Origin: JBASNZ01 sp049657775 | GTDB lineage: Bacteria > Actinomycetota > Coriobacteriia > Anaerosomatales > Anaerosomataceae | Assembly (NCBI GenBank): GCA_049657775.1 | Contig: JBASNZ010000109.1 | Coordinates: 1 to 10,539 of the forward strand | Length of the DNA: 10,539 nucleotides | Direction: 5' to 3' | Shown here: positions 5,071 through 10,539 of the stretch, in pieces | Position numbering within the stretch: the first letter of the stretch is position 1 | Layout: each line of letters starts with the position of its first letter | Position numbers and translations under genes: made by a program | The notes under the pieces: model-generated | Database searches by the model: none | Told to the model about the DNA's origin: nothing | The model's input: only the letters and a program-made list of their open reading frames with translations

Positions 5071-6459
5071 TTACTGGCCGAGCAGCTTGAAGCAGAGAGC
5101 GGCGATCTCGGTGTTGTCGATGTAGGCACCGCGGACGGAGTCGACCTCATCGGCGTAGCCCTTGAAGTAGTGCGCAGCGGAGCCCTTGGCGTAGAACGGG
5201 ATGAGCACGTTCGTGTGGTCGCCGGAGTTCCACTGCATGCTGGGCATCTGGCCGACACCGAAACTGATGAGCGGCTTCCAAACGGGACCGTCCGCGAGCT
5301 GGCCCGAACCGACTCCGGTGAGATACCCGGTCTCGTGGTCGCCAGTGACGATGAGCAGCGTCTCGCCCCAGTTGGAGTTCTCCTCGACCCACGTGTTCAC
5401 GGCTTTGTAGGTGTTGACGAAGTCCACCTGCTCTTCGATCACTCGGCCCGACTGGTTGGCGTGACCCGCCCAGTCGACTGCGCCGCCCTCGATCATGAGA
5501 ACGAAACCGTTCTGATCGTTATCGAGCACGTTCAGCGCACCCTCGGTCATCTCCTCAAGCGTGGGTATGCCGGGAGTGAAGGGCACCTCGTACGCGTCCG
5601 CCAAGCCGTCGCCGGGACGCGCCTGCTGCAGCGTCGTGAAAACCTGTGGCACGCCGCACACGCGGGCGGGGGTGTCGCCCTCAGTAAGCGCGAGGAACTC
5701 GTCGCGGGTCTGGACGAGCGTCCACGCATCGCCCGTGCCGTCGCCGTCGGCGTCCGCGGCTGGCGTGCCCGCGACGAGCGTGTTCCACGCAGGCTCGCCG
5801 ATGTAGCGGAACGAGGCGGTCACGCGCATGGTGCCGTCGTCGTTGTACCATGGGCTGCCCGCGCCCATGATCACGTCGGTCGCCGAGCTGTGAACCATCT
5901 CATCGGCGATGGCCACGTAGTTGTTGCGGCTGACGTTGTGAGCCACGAACCCGGCCGGCGTAGCGTGCGAGAACTCTACGCTGGAGACGACGCCGGTCGC
6001 CATGCCCTGCTCCTCGGCGGCCTGCATCATGTGTACGATCGGCTTGCCGTCGACGTCGACCCCGATGGCGCCATTGTAGGTCTTCATGCCGGTCGACATC
6101 GCCGTGGCTGCGGCGGAGGAATCGGTCGGGTGCTGCTTGGCGTAGTCGAAGGACGCCCAGGCCTGAGCGGGGTCGTACGAGTCGCCGATGGCATAGGTGC
6201 TCATCGCGGACTTGAATGGCATGCCGGCGAAGCTCGCTTTGGCCGCACCGTAGAGGTAGTAGTCGGCGGCGAGCATCTGGTTGTAGCCCATGCCGTCGGA
6301 GATCATGACGATGATGTTCTTGACCTTGCCGGACTTCACCTTCGCGGCAGGATCGGTGGTCGCGGGTTTGGCGATCGCCACGCCGGGGAGAGACGCGGCC
6401 ACGAGCGCGCCGAGAACGGCGAGAGAGAGAGAGCGACGTGCGATTCCGGAGTAGTTCAC
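5071..6459 (-). CDS. Secreted alkaline phosphatase (PhoA-type superfamily)
   Basis: A 462-residue metalloenzyme that releases phosphate from monoesters outside the cell. Residues 1-30 are a Sec signal peptide (RR, hydrophobic core LAVLGALVAASL, cleavage after VAIA). Visible active-site elements are: Asp55 in VMISDGMGYN (metal); Asp113-Ser114 in TDSSAAATAMSTG, with Ser114 the likely nucleophile; His165/Thr167 in EFSHATPAG; Glu324, Asp329 and His333 in MIEGGAVDWAGHANQ; Asp374-His375 in VTGDHETG; and His415 in SGDHTNV. All match the E. coli PhoA ligand set. Residues 236-244 (DADGDGTGD) form a calcium-loop-like insert in a variable segment before an AVCGVPQ-like region. GTG 6459 is the start: AAAGGAG stands seven bases upstream. 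Phosphate-starvation control is usual for the family, but I could not find a PHO box. The frame open on the opposite strand (5170-6597) is an antisense shadow. Confidence 0.96.
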   Translation of the reverse strand: MNYSGIARRSLSLAVLGALVAASLPGVAIAKPATTDPAAKVKSGKVKNIIVMISDGMGYNQMLAADYYLYGAAKASFAGMPFKSAMSTYAIGDSYDPAQAWASFDYAKQHPTDSSAAATAMSTGMKTYNGAIGVDVDGKPIVHMMQAAEEQGMATGVVSSVEFSHATPAGFVAHNVSRNNYVAIADEMVHSSATDVIMGAGSPWYNDDGTMRVTASFRYIGEPAWNTLVAGTPAADADGDGTGDAWTLVQTRDEFLALTEGDTPARVCGVPQVFTTLQQARPGDGLADAYEVPFTPGIPTLEEMTEGALNVLDNDQNGFVLMIEGGAVDWAGHANQSGRVIEEQVDFVNTYKAVNTWVEENSNWGETLLIVTGDHETGYLTGVGSGQLADGPVWKPLISFGVGQMPSMQWNSGDHTNVLIPFYAKGSAAHYFKGYADEVDSVRGAYIDNTEIAALCFKLLGQ

Positions 6460-6754
6460 GTCAATGCTCCTTTATCGTCTGGCATACGCAACGAATCCAC
6501 ACAACGTGGGTATACGGACCAGCGTGCGCGCTGTGGCTCGACGATCACCTCCCTGACGCTTCGACATCGATCAGCGTCTAGTCTGCAATGTCGTTGAGCT
6601 CCGATGGTTGCACGCACAGAAGATGCGCGTTAAACGTGCGTGAGACGAGGCGTCGTAGTGTGGCACCGCCGCTGCTTCGCGAGAGCGGACGCGTAGATGT
6701 CCACGCCGGATCGGACGTCAGTCACGTCCCTCTTAGCGAGTGCTCGCCAACAGA
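6460..6754. other. Gene-free region upstream of the phosphatase
   Basis: This stretch should hold the phosphatase promoter, read on the minus strand, but no convincing -35/-10 pair or Pho-type direct repeat is visible. A 7-bp inverted repeat CACGCAC (6611-6617) / GTGCGTG (6636-6642), with 18 bases between, lies about 150 bases upstream of the phosphatase start and could be an operator. Otherwise I see nothing in it. Confidence 0.4.
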
Positions 6755-7015
6755 ATGGACCTGTCCGACCCGGTGTCGGATCTTGCCGGCGAGCCGGGAA
6801 CCACAGCCGGGCTAACGGCAGAACCCGATGAGTACACGACTCGCATGGCCGACTGGCAGTCGGACGTGATCGCGACGTCAGGCGGTGCCAGCAACCGAGA
6901 CGACTGAGGGACATTCGCGCAGCGCCGCGAGGGCGCGATCATGCTCCTCCTCAAGGCCGACTCCGCGCCACGTGGCGGCGACGCGCTGCTGGTCTTCTCG
7001 GCAACAAGCGAGTAG
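6755..7015 (+). pseudogene. Possible decayed small gene with an in-frame stop
   Basis: From ATG 6755 an acidic 50-residue frame (MDLSDPVSDLAGEPGTTAGL, then PDEYTTRMADWQSDVIATSG) runs to TGA 6905-6907. The same frame then stays open for 35 more codons (TFAQRREGAIMLLLKADS, then GGDALLVFSATSE) to TAG 7013-7015. No ribosome site precedes the ATG or the GTG at 6740. The amino-acid composition is protein-like, so this may be a gene fragment broken by a nonsense change, but I recognise no family and chance is a real possibility. Confidence 0.2.
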
Positions 7016-7135
7016 TCGCGCCCGGGTGACTCCCCGCCCTGGAGCTCGGTGCGCTCGTGGGCGGACCCTTGCGACCCCGCAGATGTCGGTGCTGGGTACA
7101 TACCTTCTGCGAGAACGTCAAAGAAGGGAGTTCAC

Positions 7136-7387
7136 ATGGGCATTCTGTCGTGGATCATCGTAGGTCTCATCGCCGGCGTGTTGGCCAAGTGGATCATGCC
7201 TGGCGAGCCGCCATCCGGCTTCATCGTCACCGCGATACTGGGTATCGTTGGTGGTCTCCTCGGCGGCTACATCATGAGCCTCATCGGCAAGACGGGCGTC
7301 ACCGGCTTCAACCTTCCAACGGTCCTTGTCGCCACCGGCGGCGCGGTCCTGATCCTCGTCATCTTCGGGTTCGTCCGGAAACACTAA
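7136..7387 (+). CDS. GlsB/YeaQ/YmgE-family stress-response membrane protein
   Basis: An 83-residue, very hydrophobic protein of the transglycosylase-associated (GlsB/YeaQ/YmgE) family, the normal size. Three transmembrane helices lie at about 3-20 (ILSWIIVGLIAGVLAKWI), 27-49 (SGFIVTAILGIVGGLLGGYI) and 61-80 (PTVLVATGGAVLILVIFGF). They are joined by the short PGEPP loop typical of the family and end in the basic tail RKH. Conserved Gly-rich packing motifs (GLIAG, GIVGGLLGG) are present. The members are induced by general stress in several bacteria; the molecular role is not settled. AAGGGAG upstream of ATG 7136 fixes the start. A terminator follows 20 bases after the stop, so it is a single-gene transcript. 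Confidence 0.93.
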   Translation: MGILSWIIVGLIAGVLAKWIMPGEPPSGFIVTAILGIVGGLLGGYIMSLIGKTGVTGFNLPTVLVATGGAVLILVIFGFVRKH

Positions 7388-7407
7388 GTCGCACCCATTG
7401 TTACCGT

Positions 7408-7435
7408 GCGGGGCGCTGCTCGCGGGGCGCCCCGC
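7408..7435 (+). terminator. Rho-independent terminator after the GlsB-like gene
   Basis: GCGGGGCGC (7408-7416) pairs perfectly with GCGCCCCGC (7427-7435) across a ten-base loop and is followed by TTTCG. The stem is fully G-C, the T-run is short, and it sits 20 bases past the stop codon. Confidence 0.75.
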
Positions 7436-7491
7436 TTTCGTCTGCCGTGCGGTATCCTCTTGGAGGCTGCCACGGACGATCGGGAGACACG

Positions 7492-7656
7492 ATGAGGGTC
7501 TGGTGCAAGTACTGCCGCGAATACCCTGCCCGGTCCAGACAGGGGAACCGGTGCATCGTTGTCTCCTCGGATCGCTCCATCGACTCGCGTCCGTGCGAGC
7601 CGCGCCTCACGCTTGCCGGGCGCATCCGCAAACTCTGCGGCCTCAAGATCGGCTGA
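7492..7656 (+). CDS. Small basic protein with a CxxC motif, unknown function
   Basis: A 54-residue protein. ATG 7492 has GGGAG six bases upstream. It begins MRVWCKYCRE (C5-x2-C8), continues with a basic stretch YPARSRQGNRC (C21), then SRPCEPRLT (C35), and ends with the amphipathic basic tail GRIRKLCGLKIG. Four well-spaced cysteines (5, 8, 21, 35) could hold one zinc ion, as in small zinc-ribbon proteins; C49 is a fifth. I recognise no family. It lies between a terminator and a convergent lipoprotein gene (33-base gap), so it is monocistronic. The ribosome site and cysteine pattern argue that it is real despite its small size. Confidence 0.55.
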   Translation: MRVWCKYCREYPARSRQGNRCIVVSSDRSIDSRPCEPRLTLAGRIRKLCGLKIG

Positions 7657-7689
7657 AACTCGCTATGTGCCGGTGAGGGCACGCTGCTG

Positions 7690-8400
7690 TCAGGGCTGCA
7701 TTGCGGCGAGCTTTCCGTCCAGCTTGTCGAGCGCGTCGGTGGCTGCGTCGAGACGCGCCAGGCAGTCCTCGGCCCACTTCTCCTTCATGACCGCGTTGGC
7801 TTCCGTCCCTGCTTTCACCAGCAGCGTGAGGGCCTCGTTGGCCTGTTTACCGAAGTCACCCGGGAGCCGGGAGAAGTCCTTCGTCCACTCCACCGCCATG
7901 TGCTCAACCATGTATGCGGAGTGCGGGGACTCGAAGGACTCGTCGTCCCGGATAAGGGTCTGCACCTCTTTCACATCTCGCCGAACTGCGCCGCTCTGCG
8001 TTTTGAAGAAGAACTCCACGAGCAGGCGCTTGGCCTCAGCTGTCTCGGTAACCGCGGCCGAGTGATCGGCGATGATCGTGATGAAAGGCTCGGGATCAAA
8101 CTCCGAGGTGCTCTTTGCCAACGCGGCCCGGGCGAGGTACGTGTGCTTCGCCACGTTCTGGCGCTCGGCTACGGAGCCGTCCGCATCTGCGGCGTCCGGC
8201 AGCTTGAGCGCCTCGGTATACAGCTCAAATGCCTTCATAGCATCGCCGTTGGCCATTGTGTCGTCCGCCTCGGCAACCTTGGCCTCGAATGCGCTCGTGG
8301 CTGCCGCTTTCGGGGCGGCGGCCTTGCCCGTCGAGCAGCCGGTCCCGGCCGCACTCAACACGATCAGCACCGTCAACATCACTCTCAACGTGCGCGGCAT
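7690..8400 (-). CDS. Putative lipoprotein with TPR-like helical region, unknown function
   Basis: A 236-residue protein. ATG 8400 is chosen over an upstream candidate at 8424 because AAAGGAG lies four bases before it and the signal then starts MPRTLRVMLTVLIVLSAAG. Cys22 follows (GTGCSTGK), a likely lipidation site, although the residue at -3 is Gly rather than the usual Leu/Val, so cleavage by signal peptidase II is likely but not certain. A short Ala/Lys linker leads to FEAKVAEADDTMANGDAMKAFELYTEALKL (about 46-75), one TPR-like helix pair. The rest is alpha-helical, with TAEAKRLLVEFFFKTQ and a C-terminal AKLDALDKLDGKLAAM-like helix. No enzyme motif is visible. The gene is divergent from the DinB-type gene and convergent with the small CxxC protein. 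Confidence 0.85.
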   Translation of the reverse strand: MPRTLRVMLTVLIVLSAAGTGCSTGKAAAPKAAATSAFEAKVAEADDTMANGDAMKAFELYTEALKLPDAADADGSVAERQNVAKHTYLARAALAKSTSEFDPEPFITIIADHSAAVTETAEAKRLLVEFFFKTQSGAVRRDVKEVQTLIRDDESFESPHSAYMVEHMAVEWTKDFSRLPGDFGKQANEALTLLVKAGTEANAVMKEKWAEDCLARLDAATDALDKLDGKLAAMQP

Positions 8401-8578
8401 GTCGCTCCTTTGGCCGAGGTTCAAGTGGCGGGCCCCTGATCACCCGACACGTCTACGTTCGGCTCAGGAGCGGCATCTCCTGGTGAATGCCCACCCAGTT
8501 TCTAGCGGTCCGCCGACATATGCCGGTGCGGTAGTGTAGTCTCTGCACGATAGCCGCATTCGGGAACCGGGGGCCGAG

Positions 8579-9490
8579 TTGACCGACAGCGATACGACCA
8601 TGTTCCGCGCGCTTGAAGAGAGTCTGCTCGCGCCCGAGGTCCGTCGCTCGCCGGAGCGGCTCTCGGCACTCATCGCCGATGACTTCGTGGAGTATGGTAG
8701 CTCGGGGCGCATCTTCGACAAGCACGATGTCCTTGAGGGTGCCGACCGCCTACCGGACATCGAGCTCCCTCTTACCGACTTCCACGCGAGGATGCTCTCT
8801 TCCAACACCGCGATCGTGATGTACCGCAGCACCACGCGGCGGTCGGACGGGACTGTCTCCGAGGCGCTGCGCAGTTCGGTCTGGCTCCTCTCGGACGACC
8901 GCTGGCAGATGGCACTACACCAGGGCACGCCCATCAACCGCGCACCGCTGGACGCTACGCTGCGCTCCACCATCGCAAGCCAGTACCACTCGGCGCTCGC
9001 GATGCTGCGCCAGACCATCGAGCGCTGCCCGGAGGATCTGTGGGCCGATGGCGCGGGGGTTCCGGTCTGGCGTGTGGCGTACCACGCGCTGTACTACACG
9101 CACCTCTACTTGGAGCCATCCGAGCGCGCGTTCTCGCCGTGGGAGCGTCACCAGACGCACGTGCAGCACTTAGACGACATCCCCGGACCCGAGCATCTAG
9201 ATGAGTTTCTGGAGCTGCCCGGGCGCCCACCGCGGACCGGCGTGCCCTACACCAAAGACGAGATCCTGGACTACTGGTCGCTGGTGGACGACATGGTAGA
9301 CGGCCTTGTTGCGGCAACCGACCTGACCGCCCCCGAGACGGGCTTTAGCTGGCACACGCCACAGCGCCCAAAGGTGGAGCAGCACCTCAGCAGCATCCGC
9401 CACATCCAGCACCACGCGTCCCTGCTGAGCGGACGGGTGAAGGTCGTCACGGGCCAGGGCGGACCGTGGGTGAGCACGTCCCGCGCGTAA
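8579..9490 (+). CDS. NTF2-like (DUF4440) / DinB-like fusion protein
   Basis: A 303-residue two-domain protein. Residues 9-117 resemble DUF4440 (SnoaL/NTF2-like fold): FRALEESLLAPEVRRSPERLSALIADDFVEYGSSG in pattern (9-42), RIFDKHDVL, a central strand AIVMYRSTTR, and the final strand SVWLLSDDRWQMALHQGTP. Residues 126-286 resemble the DinB four-helix bundle: a first helix with QYHSALAMLRQTIERCPEDLW, then VWRVAYHALYYTHLYL with His169, and IRHIQHHASLL (273-283) with a His triplet. In DinB-like enzymes these histidines bind a divalent metal and the proteins often act as thiol transferases. The substrate is unknown. The start is uncertain: TTG 8579 has only a G-rich run upstream and ATG 8600 has no better site. 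Confidence 0.88.
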   Translation: MTDSDTTMFRALEESLLAPEVRRSPERLSALIADDFVEYGSSGRIFDKHDVLEGADRLPDIELPLTDFHARMLSSNTAIVMYRSTTRRSDGTVSEALRSSVWLLSDDRWQMALHQGTPINRAPLDATLRSTIASQYHSALAMLRQTIERCPEDLWADGAGVPVWRVAYHALYYTHLYLEPSERAFSPWERHQTHVQHLDDIPGPEHLDEFLELPGRPPRTGVPYTKDEILDYWSLVDDMVDGLVAATDLTAPETGFSWHTPQRPKVEQHLSSIRHIQHHASLLSGRVKVVTGQGGPWVSTSRA

Positions 9491-9505
9491 CTGGCGCGTA
9501 ACTGG
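9484..9505 (+). repeat. Two-copy 11-bp tandem repeat across a stop codon
   Basis: CGCGTAACTGG occurs twice head to tail (9484-9494 and 9495-9505). The first copy contains the TAA stop of the DinB-type gene. A local duplication is the simplest explanation; both copies keep a TAA in their own phase. Confidence 0.6.
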
Positions 9506-9538
9506 TTTGCGCTACAAACGGCACAAATCGGGGAATCG

Positions 9539-9547
9539 TGAGATAAT
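9539..9547 (+). promoter_or_regulatory. Extended -10 promoter candidate for the 92-residue gene
   Basis: TGAGATAAT reads as TG-n followed by GATAAT, five of six matches to TATAAT with the extended -10 dinucleotide. It is the most AT-rich spot in this part of the window. No good -35 hexamer lies 17 bases upstream, which an extended -10 can tolerate. Transcription would begin near 9554, leaving a leader of about 115 bases before ATG 9669. Confidence 0.4.
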
Positions 9548-9668
9548 AAGTGGCACTCCACTGATCGCTCGCGCGCCGTCGGGCCCGTCTGGCCCCGCCA
9601 TCTGACCCCTTTGATGACGCCGATCCCTCTCTTGAGTACTCCGTTCACTTCCCCGGGAGGCGTCTATC

Positions 9669-9947
9669 ATGCGCACGTCATTCAAGCAGTCCTATCCACC
9701 CAAGCCGGCGGTCGAAGAGCCGCCCGTCGTGTACGACGATGGTGGTTGCGGGCTGTTTGACGCGTGCTCGGCACGATTCACCGCGCCCGACTTCTTCGTG
9801 GAATGCGACGCGCGCCACACGGTCTGGGTCAAGCGCACGGACGGCAGCCGTTCGTATGGCGTGTCGCCGTGGCTGCTTCGCCGCCACTCCATGGACGAGA
9901 TCCTCGAGACCGTCGAGGAGAAGCTGGGCGTAGTAGTCCGACACTAG
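9669..9947 (+). CDS. Small protein of unknown function (92 residues)
   Basis: GGGAGG eight bases upstream supports ATG 9669. Residues 1-20 are polar and Pro-rich (KQSYPPKPAVEEPPVV). Then come VYDDGGCGLFDACSARF with Cys27 and Cys33, FFVECDARHTVWVKRTDGSR (43-61, two beta-strands with Cys46), YGVSPWLLRRHSMDEI and a final helix DEILETVEEKLGVVV. There is no signal peptide or membrane segment, so it is cytoplasmic. The strand-strand-helix core with three cysteines could bind a metal, but I recognise no family. It is convergent with the WYL regulator 70 bases downstream. Confidence 0.7.
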   Translation: MRTSFKQSYPPKPAVEEPPVVYDDGGCGLFDACSARFTAPDFFVECDARHTVWVKRTDGSRSYGVSPWLLRRHSMDEILETVEEKLGVVVRH

Positions 9948-10017
9948 CGCTCGCCTCACGCCCGCACGCGCCGGGCGCACCCGCCCCGCGCAGGTGTCGC
10001 TCTTGCCGCCGCCCGCG

Positions 10018-10539
10018 CTATCCCCCGGTCGAGTCTCCCCTCAGCGCCTCCAGCTCCGCATTCGCGATCTCTCGGACGGCGGCGCGGACCTCCTCGGTCT
10101 CGATCGCGTCGATCGAGCCCAGTCCCGCCACCACTCTGCGCGCAACCCACGTTGCCGATGAGTACGGCACCTCGGCAAACACCGCACCGTTGGGCTTGAT
10201 GTTGAACTCCGCGCCTGGCCAGTCGCGCTCCTCGGTATGAGTGGCTCCTGGCGCGATGCGCAGCACCGCCACCGGCAGACCCTCGGGCGAGGGCAGCACT
10301 GCCGAGGAGATCACGGCCGGTGCCTCGAAGTGGTCGCCCGTTGCGGTTGCCTCGCGGATGCGGTCCAGGCGGAACGTGCGGGGGCCACCCGCGTTCTCGC
10401 AGAGCGCGTTCGCGTACCACACGCCGCGGTCGTTCACGAGCGAGTGCGGCTGGATCACGCGCGATGAGTGGGTGCCGCTCGACGCCGTGAAGTAGTCGAT
10501 GCGGACCTTGGCGCCCGTGTCGATCGCCTCGGCCAGCAC
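10018..10539 (-). CDS. WYL-domain transcriptional regulator, C-terminal part (N-terminus outside window)
   Basis: About 173 residues are visible on the minus strand, ending at TAG 10018-10020; the frame is open at the window edge, so the codon at 10537-10539 is probably internal. VRIDYFTASSGTHSSRVIQPHSLV (12-35) is the first half of a WYL domain, RGVWYANALCENAGGPRTFRLDRI (39-62) its core, with WYA in place of WYL and the conserved R-x-F-R-L-D-R-I. The following 100 residues, ending in a strand AVFAEVPYSSATWVARRVVAGLG and a helix EEVRAAVREIANAELEAL, match the WCX extension of PafC-type proteins. WYL domains sense ligands or nucleic acids in transcriptional regulators; in Actinobacteria PafB/PafC respond to DNA damage. 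The helix-turn-helix, if any, lies beyond the edge. Confidence 0.9.
   Translation of the reverse strand: MLAEAIDTGAKVRIDYFTASSGTHSSRVIQPHSLVNDRGVWYANALCENAGGPRTFRLDRIREATATGDHFEAPAVISSAVLPSPEGLPVAVLRIAPGATHTEERDWPGAEFNIKPNGAVFAEVPYSSATWVARRVVAGLGSIDAIETEEVRAAVREIANAELEALRGDSTGG

Noticed and set aside
5170..6597. 475-codon open frame on the plus strand opposite the phosphatase
   Set aside because: It is an antisense shadow of a high-GC gene with complete catalytic motifs on the other strand; its translation is Val/Arg/His-rich with no family pattern.
6629..6635. GTTAAAC as an attC core upstream of the phosphatase
   Set aside because: It fits GTTRRRY by chance; the flanking repeat does not place it at a stem end and no left arm exists.

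Overview
The window is high-GC DNA with GTG/TTG starts next to ATG, strong AGGAGG-type ribosome sites, an ECF sigma factor paired with a one-helix partner, and a WYL regulator. This fits a Gram-positive, actinobacterial-type (for example Coriobacteriia-like) environmental chromosome. That assignment is inference; there is no rRNA or tRNA to anchor it. No complete operon of central metabolism is present. Most genes are small, orphan or accessory.

Layout. 1-854: the 3' end of a class I SAM-dependent methyltransferase, then a one-helix membrane protein with an extracytoplasmic domain. 855-2871: the most unusual part. Three segments (863-960, 1223-1307, 2755-2853) can be folded into the same imperfect hairpin: R-box arms, a two-base left spacer, a 6-7 bp L-box stem, one extrahelical base on the left arm, then 3-4 more pairs. 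This is the architecture of integron attC recombination sites. All three point the same way, and no integrase is in the window. The last two end in a perfect GTTRRRY core (GTTAGGC). The interval between those two cores is a cassette-sized unit carrying an ECF sigma factor and its translationally overlapping membrane partner. A cysteine-rich reverse-strand reading frame lacking a start codon lies between the first two sites. 2872-3189: a two-helix orphan membrane protein starting 19 bases after the third site. 3190-3541: no recognisable gene. 3542-4716: an NAD(P)H-dependent FMN reductase and an Arr-family rifampin ADP-ribosyltransferase.

4717-7135: a gene-poor stretch, then on the minus strand a secreted alkaline phosphatase with all expected metal and nucleophile residues and a perfect 15-bp terminator, followed by a gene-poor upstream region with one possibly decayed reading frame. 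7136-7656: a GlsB/YeaQ-type three-helix membrane protein with its terminator, and a 54-residue cysteine-containing protein. 7690-8400 (minus): a putative lipoprotein with a TPR-like helical start. 8579-9490: an NTF2-like (DUF4440) plus DinB-like fusion. 9669-9947: an orphan 92-residue protein with an extended -10 promoter candidate. 10018-10539 (minus): the C-terminal part of a WYL-domain regulator cut by the window edge.

There is little evidence that these genes form one pathway. The sigma factor and its partner are one functional unit. The rest look like independently transcribed accessory genes (xenobiotic handling, phosphate scavenging, stress, regulation). The best candidate for something undescribed is the integrase-less attC-like array with a sigma/anti-sigma module as cargo.
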